From contig PUFA01000116.1 of assembly GCA_003508835.1 (NCBI GenBank), positions 3,286,001-3,350,000 of the forward strand: 64,000 bases of DNA. The letters are read 5' to 3'. Origin of the DNA: Eonycteris spelaea. Its lineage: Eukaryota > Chordata > Mammalia > Chiroptera > Pteropodidae. A program made the position numbers and the translations under genes. Below the pieces are notes generated by a model. It had not been told where the DNA came from. It saw only the letters and a program-made list of their open reading frames with translations, and ran no database searches. Positions 34,496 through 44,079 of this stretch are shown here, piece by piece. Each line of letters starts with the position of its first letter. Position 1 is the stretch's first letter.

Positions 34496-35474
34496 TTCTG
34501 ACTTTTGGCCCCTGACATCACTTTCCTTAGGGCAATTATTTTAGAAAACCTGCAATTGTATTTTATTCTCTGCCTCTTTGAAATGTAAATCTTTCAAAAA
34601 GCCTCTTGCCATTTATACAACACTGAGGTCTTTCTCAAAGGCCTGGAAGCCAGACCTTTAAAGAGTAAACATTAAAGAGAGCTAGGGTTTCCATCTCCCA
34701 GTTTCTATGGAAGGGTAGATGCCTAACATTGAGAGATCCTTGCTCCAAGTTGTGATAACTACCCTCTGTGATGACGATAAAAGAAAGTTTACTTTTACTT
34801 TGGGTCAAACCAATTAGTAACTAACACTGAAGGTCTAGATATCCCAAAGCCAGATCTTAAAAATTCTGCATCCCTTTGTTTCTGTGAAGTACAGTTAAGA
34901 CCTAGTTCTGGTCTCTCTCCCCCATGGCAATAGCTCTGAATAATGTCTTCCTTATCTGTTTAACTGTGTTCAGTGCAATTTTTGTTTTGACACCACAGTT
35001 TCCTGTTTATACTGCGGTCTTGAAAATCTACAATGACGTTCCTTGCTGTGTGTATATACAGTGTGTATACATATACATTTATATTTTTATATATGCCATA
35101 AATAGATTTCTATCAATACTCCATTACTCGGCCTCTTCTTTGCCCCTGTCTTCTGTTATCCTTGTGTCTCCGAATCCTAAGTTTCTGAGGCAGGGGAAAA
35201 CATCACTGCCTTCTATCGGTGTCTGTCCTGCAGCCTTGGTGACTGAAGCTTTCTCTGCTAAGTCAGTTAAAAATACGGATATAATACAAATAAAACATAA
35301 AATGTGATACAAACAAATGCTAATACTTTTCTATCAAAACTTTGTTGAACATCCTTGACAGATAATATTCCATTGGCCATTCTTTTTGTTCAGTGGATTA
35401 AAACTTAAAACAATTTTTTTCCCCTATACTCCCATGTAGGTGAGACTGTCAATAGATATGATTAAAGATATAGG
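34496..35474. other. Unassigned; TG/TA-rich patch
   Basis: A short alternating TG/TA tract lies at about 35045-35095. A 127-codon plus frame at 34924-35307 crosses this tract. I find no domain, splice context or family for it, so I leave it uncalled. Confidence 0.4.
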
Positions 35475-35885
35475 GAGGGACTAGATCATGTAGAAAATTG
35501 TAGGTTACTGTAAGATTTATGGATTTTATTTTAGGTGAAATGGGAAGTCATAGAGATTTGAAGCAAGAGATTTGACATGGTATGATTAATGTTTTCAAAA
35601 GATTAGTCTAGCTGTTATGAAGATAATGTATTATTGGTGTTCAAAAGTGGATGCAAGAAAGAAAGGCCAGTTTGGAGGAACTGCAGAAGTCCAGATGAAA
35701 GATGGTGTTAGCCTAAACTAACTTGTTAGTGGCAGAGATAGAATAAAGTGGAAGCATTTAAGATTCAGTTTGATGGCTGAACCATCAAGCCGTAATGATA
35801 AAATGAAAGTGGGAGGTTAGGGAAAGAATGATGGGGACTCTTAGGTTTTTGGATGAGCAGCTGATGTATTTTACTGGGTGGGAAA
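35475..35885 (-). mobile_element. L2 internal/3' region, antisense
   Basis: 'ggactagatcatgtagaaaattgtagg', 'ggattttattttaggtgaaatgggaagtcatagag', 'tttgacatggtatgatta', 'gattagtctagctgttatgaagata' and 'gcagaagtccagatgaaagatgg' reproduce the complement of the L2 3' region in order. Confidence 0.8.
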
Positions 35886-36264
35886 AATCACTATATAATA
35901 AGAGAAGTTTATCAAACTTCCTATATACATCCTCCTTATATTTCAAACAGCTCTTTTGGCTTATAAAAGTTATAGCAGTTTAGGTTTAGTATATATTTCA
36001 CTCTTGGGCTTCAATTCGTGCATTCATGATCAAAATACAGCTTTATAAATTCAATTTATTTTTTTCTAAACCCTGCTTTATTTCTTTTGGTATATCTTTC
36101 TTCATCCATTCAGTTGGAGCTGTTTTGATTTACTTTCTTATATAAAGTCTATAGCTTTTAAATTAAAATTTTAAAATTTAGTACTTTTGTGTATCCACTG
36201 GCCCTATCTGTTGAATTAGGAAATGACTACTTCTCACCACTTCACTGCTACCACCTTAGTGCAA

Positions 36265-36575
36265 AAAAATAATAAGTCAGATCATATCACTCCTTGTTAA
36301 TAAATAACAATAGAATAAATCTCCAATGATTTTTCGTTATACACAGAATAAAACATAAAATCCTCACCATGATCTATAAAGCCCTACAAGATCTCCAAAT
36401 TCTGCCCTCACCTCTCTGATGTCATCTTCTAAAACTCTACTCCATTTTTACTGTTTCCAGCTATGCTGGCCTCTTCATGATCATACCAGATGTATGTCTC
36501 TCTCTATAAACTCCTGCCTCAAGATCCTGTCATTTCATTCTGTTCAACTATCATCTTTTCAGGGAAAGCTTCCTT
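36265..36575 (+). mobile_element. L2 3' region, sense
   Basis: 'agtcagatcatatcactccttg', 'cacagaataaaacataaaatcctcaccatgatctataaagccctacaagatct', 'cctcacctctctgatgtcatctt', 'tatgctggcctcttcatga' follow the sense strand of L2, the opposite orientation to the copy at 35475. Confidence 0.85.
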
Positions 36576-39082
36576 AATAGATCAGCAGCTTTTGACAAGA
36601 ATACCACAATAATTTGGAGAATATGTTGCCCTAAGTGCACTGATTACAAATATAGCTAAGGAGATTTAAAAATAAAGCTTTATAATAGTCATTATTAACA
36701 ATGGCAGATGACATGAAGGTTATCTTTTGGGCTTTGATAGTCCATTTTATTTTAATCAAACATTTGAGAAGATAAAAATGATAAATGTTAAAATTAAAGT
36801 ATTAAAATGTAAGGAGATATTGATATTATAGTCATTGTTATAATTTATATTAGTACCAATAAAGAAGCTACCTTTTAATATTTTCTTTTGCATAAATAGC
36901 AAAATAAATAAATAAAAGCTTATACTTCAAATCTCTCAAATTGATAGGCATTTTGAAATCTCATCAATTGTATATAAAATATTGTCTATGGAAGAGACCT
37001 AAGTTCTTGACTAATCTCGAAAAAAGGGTCATTAAAAATAAATGCATAAGATAATTATAAATACAGTTTTTCTCTCTTTATAGTCCTTTTTTTTTCCAAC
37101 TACCATGCAGTTAAAAGTCATTTGAAATGTAAACTAAGGATTTTAAACAGAAAATTAGGCTTTTAAACAGAAGACAAATATATTTAAATATAAACTATCC
37201 TACCTAAATTTCAGATGATGTCAACCAATGTCTCCAGAAATGGGAAAGCCATCAATATTTCATTAAGGTATAACCACTAAAATTGAATATTTAATTATCA
37301 CTTTCTAAGCTAGACCAAAAAAATTATGATACTAATGATTTTAGAACTGCCAATCTAAAATTAAGAAAAAAATACCAAACCAGGGTAAATCATTTTACCT
37401 GACATGAAAATTTTAAATGTGTAAACTCTGGGAGGGAGAGCAGATTACAGAAGAATCACAATAATAAATCTTTATTCTCTACTGTAAAGAATAAGAATGA
37501 CATTATTAGGTCAACTAGTATAGAAAATAACCATAAAATATGATATGCCAATTAGGAGTTGTCTAGGTTCCAATAAAAAAAAAAATTGAATGTGGTAAGT
37601 CAAAATAAAAGAAAATTTTACAATATCCATTGAGCTTAAATTCCATTTCAACCCAGTTTGGGCAACAAGACAACAGGAGAGTGGCTTTCCATTATTAGAT
37701 CTGTAATGCTGTAACACACACAAATTATTAAGATTCCCCCATTGTATTTATTATCATTCAACTTTTTAAAAAGAATGGAGGCAAAATATGATGCATGTGT
37801 TACTTTTTTCATGACATTTATGGAAGACTAAAATTAAAAAACATATAAGAGTACTAAGAGAAAATTCTAACTATATTGCAATGGTGAGCTCTCTTACTCT
37901 TTCTGAATTGACAAATTGCTAATTATGCTGAAACACTATCTTATCTGTGATTTAAAACAGATCTCTGGGTTAGTTTGGCAACATTTCAAAGTCTATTTCA
38001 AGCATCAGTCCCACGAGATTTTGACCAGCTAACATTATCCATATGAATTTAAAAGTATTGAAAACACAATGTCTAAAACTGAAAAAATAAAATCTTATTT
38101 ATGGTCAGTTGAGAAAGAAGTTCTAAGTACTGAAAAATATAATGTTTAATGCATTTGGTTTCCCTTGAGCTTCTGTTTTTGACTTAGTTGTTCTCTAGGT
38201 ACTGAAATCACCAAGTCCTTTCTCAAAGGAAACGTTTTGCCTACTTGGTCTAAAAGTTGCAATCAAAAAATTGGAATGTGCCTGAGGTACTCAGCTTCTT
38301 TAACGCAGGCACATTAAAAAACCAAGGGGTTAAGAACTGATTTTCATGAAGAAAAAGTGAATCAAGAAAACCAGAAAGACTCTATTTTATCTACAGAAAA
38401 TATTCTATCTCATGGGGACACTGAACTTTAGGGAGGTAAATGACAATCACATTCCCACAGCTATTATAGTGCTGCTGAATAGACAATCATTTCAAACTAT
38501 TTCTTTCAGTGGAAAAGATATTTCAGAGAAAGAAGAGAAAAAGAGTGAACTTTTTAATGTCTTCTTTGTTATTTATGTGTTGCTCATAAATGGATGAGAG
38601 GCAATTTTGAATTGGCTGTAGACACATTTGCTATATTCAATTCTTTATGTGCTACTTACAGTTTTGGACAAATGGATGAGAAATGGATTCCCCAAGTGGA
38701 AAATAAGCAACACAGAAGAATTCAAAACGAACTCTTATTGTGAATATCTGAGCTATACTGTAAAGGAAGGAGAAAGACTATAGACTAATGCTGGCTTAGG
38801 CCTACTAATGCTGTTCTACGTGGGGAAAAAAATGCATTCTCTCATTTCAAGGTGGGTTTATAGTTGATGATGTGTTCCTTCTTTGATCTATATCTAGCAT
38901 TTAAGTTTTCTATTATCTCCTATGATGTGAATGTTAAGTATTTGACCTCCAAGATACATTTCAAAGTTATATATATATTTAAATATCATTTTTGTTTTTC
39001 CTACAGCAAAGGCTAGTCTGCACTGATGCCTCTTTTTGCATTCAACCTTAGGTAAGACAATAATAAATTTATAAATTCACCT
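36576..39082. other. AT-rich DNA, no gene recognised
   Basis: No gene or confident repeat. The phrase TTTTAAACAGAA occurs twice at about 37141 and 37160, a trivial local repeat. Confidence 0.5.
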
Positions 39083-39164
39083 TCAATAATCATTTAATTT
39101 GTCAGAATTGCCATATTTCTGAGACCATCAATGTCTTACACTTGGCCTGGTATATCATAAGCTC
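39083..39164 (+). repeat. 82-bp duplicated segment, copy A (partner at 40585)
   Basis: An ungapped comparison with 40585-40666 gives 65 of 82 identical bases (79%). Its last third (cttggcctggtatatcataagctc) resembles an L2 3' end, but the first half does not. Confidence 0.85.
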
Positions 39165-39538
39165 AATATATATCTGCTGTATGAGCAAATACGACATTAT
39201 ATTGTACATAGAGGACAAAAAATAGTTACACAAATTTCTGGCCCTCAGGAAGACAGTGGGCTCATGAGGAATATACAAAATAATAAGTTAGCATGCCAAG
39301 TTTCAGAAACGTTTTGGAAGATTAAAGAGAAAAATAATTTTACATAGAAATAGAATTAGCAAAATATAAAAACTTTAAATAGAAATGAAAAAATTTTAAA
39401 TGAAGAAATTGCAAGCTTAATGGGAGATGATTTACAGGAAGCAAACAAGGAGTAGAAGAATTTGTTCTGCTTTTGATGGGGTGAAGCCAGCATTCTTAGA
39501 TGTAGAACACAATGTACTAAAGAAATATAATATAATAT

Positions 39539-39570
39539 ACATAGTATATTATACAAAATATATACTATGT
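39539..39570. repeat. AT-rich inverted repeat, 10-bp arms
   Basis: ACATAGTATA at 39539-39548 pairs with TATACTATGT at 39561-39570 across a 12-base loop. It lies in alternating TA sequence, so chance is possible. Confidence 0.8.
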
Positions 39571-40446
39571 CATATATAGCAATACATTGTAAGAGCAACT
39601 TAAAATTTTAACGTATTCATCATTTTGATAGTGAACAAGTTTAACAGTTGATTTCTACCTTTTAAAATCTCTTGACTTGAGACAGTTTTTGAGGTTTCTA
39701 AATACTGTTTTCAAAGACATTAAATATAGTTTTTCTTTATCTTACAAAACTGCCATGAACCCTAGAACTATATTCATTAATGTACTTCAAATCAAAATTT
39801 TCTTAATATTTTTCATCATTAATGCTATATTAGTAAATGTTTAGTCTATTGATTGCTGCATACTTTCTTGAGTTCATGAAACTCCAGAAAGAGTGACCGT
39901 GAGGTTGCAGAGTCATCATTTATGTGTAATCTTTTTAGTCCAGAACACTATGCATGCTGATATTGCACATGTATCTCTACATTTGGTAAGAGCCAGTGCC
40001 TGGAAACAACCAATTACCTATTTAACAGTTCCCACTTCCTATCTCTGAACTTGATTAAACGTGAGTTGGTGAAAATAATGTTTGTCTTTTGGGGGTTTAA
40101 ATTAGTTTAAATATAGCATTGCAATGATTTTCTCTTTAAAATCATAAATGTAAATATATGTTCATTGTTGAAAATTTGGAAACTTTAAATAGTTAAATGA
40201 TGAAATTCAAAAAACTATTAACTCATCTCCCAGAACTACCACAGCTAAAATTCTGGTATATAAAATTACACCTATAGCAACAATGCTTAGAAGAAGAGAA
40301 CACAAACAAATTCTGAGGATGACTACTGAAACATATTTACTTTAAAAGAGCAACTTAAATACTAACAACAGAGGTTTTATTTACAAAATTTAAGGCACAG
40401 CAATACAGTTGACTATTACCTAGCCAGTGGAAAGTATAGAAACTAA
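39571..40446. other. AT-rich DNA, no gene recognised
   Basis: Nothing recognised. Confidence 0.5.
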
Positions 40447-41101
40447 CAGTAAGTCCTCCGTTAATGTAACAGGTTCTTGAAAACTGACTTTAAGCAAAAC
40501 TATGTATAACAAAATTAATTTTATCAGAGGCTTTGATAGAAATAAATGTTTAGTTCCTACTGCATATTTCTAACCACTAAAACATCAATAATCACTTAAT
40601 TTGACAGAAATCATCTATTTCTGAAATCACCAATGTCTGACATTTGGCCAGGTACATGATAGGTTCTTCCAAATAAAAATCCAAAACACTCCTAATATTA
40701 AATGTGAAAATAAATGTGAGCTATACGTACATTTAAGTAATAAAAAGAAGTAAGATAACTATTTTCAAACATACCTATTCCAGTTCAGGGTCACTGGTGG
40801 CCAGAGCTCCTCCTCACAGCTCAGGGTGCAGGTGGACAGGGCGCCCTTACAATGCGTGGGGTCACTCACGCCCACCCACACTCCTCATTCCGGGACATTT
40901 TAGAAAAGCCAGTTCATTTCATGCGCACAACTGTGGGATGTGGGAGGAAACCAGAGTCGGGGGGAAACCCCACTCCGACGTGGGGGAAACGTGCGAAGTC
41001 CACACAAACAGCGGCCAGTGCCCGGCATCCATTTCTTCTCCCCATCGACGGTATAACAAAACCACCCCCAAGGAAATGACATTCCTGCGGCACCTGTACT
41101 G
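40447..41101. mobile_element. Tigger-type DNA transposon (MER44-like), about 655 bp
   Basis: The left end is CAGTAAGTCCTCCGTTAATG and the right end, read on the minus strand, is CAGTACAGGTGCCGCAGGAA. These are decayed inverted termini of the cagtaggtcctcg... type. Inside, 'gactttaagcaaaactatgtataac', 'aataaatgtgagctatacgtacatttaa', 'gggtcactggtggccagagc', 'gcgcacaactgtgggatgtgggaggaaacc' and 'atcgacggtataacaaaacc' follow a long nonautonomous Tigger element in order. The right half (40790-41060) is naturally GC- and CpG-rich, so the frames at 40797-41268 are element sequence, not exons. An 82-bp segment at 40585-40666 appears foreign to the element. The family name is from memory. Confidence 0.8.
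40585..40666 (+). repeat. 82-bp duplicated segment, copy B, inside the Tigger element
   Basis: This is the partner of 39083-39164, in direct orientation. It falls between Tigger-like flanks ('aaaacatcaataatcac' and 'ccaaataaaaatccaaaacac'). Confidence 0.85.
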
Positions 41102-41436
41102 GGAGAGTGGTACCACTCAGGTTTACAGGGAACCAGAAGAGTAAAGAGAAGCCACGAGCGTTTTATGAAATTCCTCCGAGACACTAACGCATTTTCTTTG
41201 AAGGCAAAACTGTACGTGGACCCAAACGATACAAGAGTCGAAGTTGGAAAGAAGTCCATAAAACACATCTCGGAAACAAACCGTGAGAGAACGGCTTTCG
41301 CGGGCCAGGGAACGCTGACCTCTCGCGGCCGGCTTTCCGGTGCAGGCGTGGAGAACCGGGTCTATCGGGGCCGCAAACCCCTGATACATCTGAAGAGCTC
41401 GGGAATTCCAGGCAACAAGAAGCGACAGGAATCTAC

Positions 41437-41442
41437 GTGAGT
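41437..41442 (+). other. Candidate 5' splice site of a plus-strand first exon
   Basis: GAATCTAC is followed by GTGAGT, a near-consensus donor, inside the CpG island. Intron-like G-runs follow at once. It would end an untranslated first exon starting somewhere in 41.1-41.4 kb. No partner acceptor is identified. Confidence 0.35.
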
Positions 41443-41450
41443 CAAGCTGT

Positions 41451-41469
41451 GGGTGGGGGCGGGGGAGGG
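41451..41469 (+). other. G-quadruplex motif
   Basis: GGGTGGGGGCGGGGGAGGG has four G-tracts with one-base loops, the strongest form of the motif, on the plus strand. It starts 14 bases after the GT of the candidate donor. Such first-intron G-runs are common near CpG-island promoters. Confidence 0.9.
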
Positions 41470-41760
41470 CGGAGGCTGAAATTCTGCGGAAGGCGCAGGT
41501 GGCCTCCAGGGTCGTTCACCGCAGCTCGACAACACGACCCCTCCCTCAGAAATTAGAAATGGCGGGCTCCGCGAAGGCTATGGGTGGAGGAGGGGGAATG
41601 GATGCACTTACATAAAACACCTGCTCGGCCTTCGGGACGAGGTGCTACCTCGCCAGGACTCTGAGTTTGAGGGGCGCAACGTCCACGAGGCCTGGGGATC
41701 CGCGGACCACGGCGCGAGGCACGCGCCTCACACCGGAACCTGCGACGCCGGGCCTTCCGG

Positions 41761-41778
41761 CACGTGGGCGGCCACGTG
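41761..41778. promoter_or_regulatory. Two E-boxes (CACGTG), 12 bp apart
   Basis: CACGTG occurs at 41761-41766 and 41773-41778, within CACGTGGGCGGCCACGTG. The whole 18-mer is nearly palindromic. bHLH factors of the USF/MYC/CLOCK class bind this core; which one, if any, is unknown. An ETS-like CCTTCCGG abuts it on the left. Confidence 0.7.
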
Positions 41779-41822
41779 TTCCCGTCCCCGAGCTCCCGTG
41801 CCGCCCCGTGGATCGCCAGAGA

Positions 41823-41832
41823 TCTCGCGAGA
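41823..41832. promoter_or_regulatory. TCTCGCGAGA promoter element
   Basis: This perfect 10-bp palindrome is the known CGCG element of CpG-island promoters, bound by BANP when unmethylated and also linked to ZBTB33/Kaiso. It is rare by chance and sits in the densest part of the island, 45 bases after the second E-box. It is the best single argument that the island is a working promoter. Confidence 0.75.
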
Positions 41833-41980
41833 CCCGACTTCCTCGTGGAAGTGTGGTCGCGGCACCTGTGCTCCGGGCGGGATTCCACTGTTGTTCTGAT
41901 GCACCCCTGGCGTGGGGCACCTCGGCGCAAGATGTCCCCCAGCTCCTCTCGCAGGGGACCGGCACTTTCTCCCTGCACAC

Positions 41981-41988
41981 ACCGGAAG
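41981..41988 (+). promoter_or_regulatory. ETS site
   Basis: ACCGGAAG is the optimal core for GABPA/ELK-type ETS factors, typical of CpG-island promoters. Confidence 0.55.
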
Positions 41989-42010
41989 CCGCAGAGCACT
42001 CGGGGTGGGC

Positions 42011-42020
42011 CCCAATTGGG
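42011..42020. promoter_or_regulatory. Palindromic CCAAT box
   Basis: CCCAATTGGG contains CCAAT on both strands (NF-Y type core). It lies about 30 bases after the ETS site. Its dual orientation does not help to decide direction. Confidence 0.4.
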
Positions 42021-42130
42021 CTGTCCATGCGCACAAGAAACCCTTCTCTCCACCTGGACCTGGCCCCGGGCCTGCAGGCGTTATTCGGAGATCACTGCCT
42101 GATGGAGGGGCTTAGGCGAAGTCGCCAGCT

Positions 42131-43686
42131 CCCCCTGCGCAGGGTGCTGGCAGTTTGCTGGGTGAGAAAGAAGGAGCAGTGTGATCTGAGATTTTTCTTC
42201 AGAGAAAGAGCCCAAGGGGAGAAAAATAAAACAAACACACACACCCCAAACATACACTGATGACTTATTTCATATTTTTGGTTACACTGAAAGGACATTT
42301 AAAACTTTGGTCGAGAGTTTAAACATAGGAAATTAAGTACTTAAGAGAAAAAACAAGAAGGTTTTTGTAAAGGAAATTGGATCATTTCCTATGCTATGGG
42401 GCTCAGATTTAAAAAAAAAAATGTCAAATTCATATACCATGAAAGTGTGGTATAATCATTTACAAGTTTTGCAGAGAAGAGGCATAAATGGAAACCAGTA
42501 AAAAATAAACTAAAAAGTCAAGAAAACGCAAATAGTCTATTGTTTATAAATATGGATGCATTCATTATAAAAATAGAATTGCAAGAGGGTTGTAGATGAG
42601 GGATTGGAATAAGTGGGGCGATGCTGTTTTTAGTTGTAAACCTTTTAAGACAATTTTTAAAATACCCATGTATTACCTCGCTGAAAATAATGGACAATAC
42701 ACGAATGCCATTTTAGTTCATGAGTAATGATATATATCTTTATACGAATAAGAATTTACACTATCTTTTAATCTGTTAGATATTTACTTGTAACAGGAGT
42801 TTTGCAAGCGAATGTCACATATGTTCTTAATTTGGAGAATTTCATTAGATTTACTTAATCATAACTAGATTATGGGGGTCATGGTCCACAATTGTCACAA
42901 GACAATAAGCAAAATCAGCCTCACTTGGTAAATTTCATTTTCAACATTAAGCAAATAAAAAATTTTCTACATTTTAACAAGTATATAAAACCTTTCCTAG
43001 TCTCAAGGTTATAAACCATCAGTCACTGGAACTATTAAAACACATGTCCCAGTCTTACAGAAGAGCTCTTTGCCCTTCCCAGTAAACAGATTCAGACACT
43101 TTAAGTTTTGATGGCATAAAAAGAATAAGGCTCTATTGAAATCTTTCAGTAAATGGTCTGCCAAGATTGCTTCTTTATCTAAATAAGCAAAGACTAAGGA
43201 CTAACCCAAAGCTCTTGTGTCAACGATTTCTTTGCTGAAAATTTCTCTCAAGGATTTCTCTTTAACAGTGGAAACATGTGGCTTCTGGGTTCACAAATAA
43301 TTTTCAAGGCTGAGTGAAAATTGTGTGTGATTTCTTATTTTTATTTCTGTATCTATTGAGAAATAGAATCTCAAAAATATGCTACATTCTTTTTATAATG
43401 TATTAATCTTCTAACAATACAAATGATACACACGCTTTGTGATTCTATACAGAAAAACTGCTAATTTGTTTTGTTTTAGAGTTCCTTACAACTCTACAAT
43501 ATTTATATTTACTTCACTGATGTTATACCACACTAGCTGTAACAAAAACAATTTTAATGATTTTGTTGTTTTAAAAATTGTTTTGGTTAGGTAAAATTTG
43601 AAGGCTACACAAAATATTATAATAAGCACAAGCCTGGCTATAGAGTGAACACAAAAATTGTAGAAAGAAAACCTTTCAATAACTCC
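42131..43686. other. AT-rich DNA, no gene recognised
   Basis: AATAAA lies at 42225-42230, in position to end a very short unspliced plus-strand transcript from the island, but this hexamer is common in AT-rich DNA. Otherwise nothing is recognised. Confidence 0.45.
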
Positions 43687-43800
43687 TTCATTCATTCACA
43701 TATATTTGTTGGGGGTCTGTAATATGTCAGGCATTGTGCTAGATACACATTAGCTTCTTACCTACAAAACCCATGGTCTGGATGGGTAAGAAAGAAAAAA
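43687..43800 (-). mobile_element. L2 3' end, antisense
   Basis: 'ttcattcattcacatatatttgttgggggtctgtaatatgtcaggcattgtgctagatac' is the complement of the L2 terminus with modest decay. Confidence 0.6.
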
Positions 43801-44002
43801 GTTCAGTGTTATAAATGAAACTCAATTGGAATTATAACAATAGCAGAGAGGAAACTTTTCTATGCAAAGTGGGATGGATGCAATTCTTTCTGTGGTTAAA
43901 CATGCCTTGTGTATTGGCAACTAAGAACAGATTAGAGAAGAATACTATGAAGGGAATAGAATTGGTTCAAGAAGCTTAAAAAAATTGTTATATTATCTGT
44001 AA

Positions 44003-44038
44003 CCACACACACACACGCACGTACGCGCACGCGCGCAC

Positions 44039-44077
<39 letters not shown>
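44003..44077 (+). repeat. (CA)n microsatellite with CG interruptions
   Basis: About 75 bases of alternating purine/pyrimidine: CACACA runs with a central GTACGCGCACGCGCGCAC. This is a strong Z-DNA-forming pattern, and the (CA) part is likely polymorphic. Confidence 0.98.

Positions 44078-44079
<2 letters not shown>

Larger units (their letters stand above)
41140..42130. promoter_or_regulatory. CpG island, probable promoter
   Basis: This is the only GC-rich, CpG-dense block in the window. The 60 bases at 41701-41760 alone hold 12 CpG. Density rises at the edge of the Tigger element and falls abruptly after about 42130. Promoter-type motifs cluster inside: an E2F-like TTTCGCGGG (41296-41304), CCTTCCGG (41753-41760), two CACGTG boxes, TCTCGCGAGA, ACCGGAAG and a palindromic CCAATTGG. 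I see no TATA box, as is usual for CpG-island promoters. Long overlapping frames on both strands (41553-42053 minus, 41667-42260 plus) are expected in stop-poor GC-rich DNA and show no domain. Methylation and transcription direction cannot be read here. An orphan enhancer-like island is the alternative. Confidence 0.8.

Noticed and set aside
34924..35307. 127-codon plus-strand frame
   Set aside because: It includes a run of Ile/Tyr from a TATA/TGTA tract, with no domain and no context.
40797..41440. Frames of 75-122 aa on both strands as possible exons
   Set aside because: Most of this is the GC-rich half of a Tigger-type element ending at 41101. The remainder is CpG-island DNA without protein resemblance.
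41553..42260. Overlapping long frames on both strands (166 aa minus, 197 aa plus, several others)
   Set aside because: All lie in the CpG island, where stop codons are rare by composition. They overlap each other in many frames, are rich in Arg, Pro, Gly and Ala, and show no domain or splice context.
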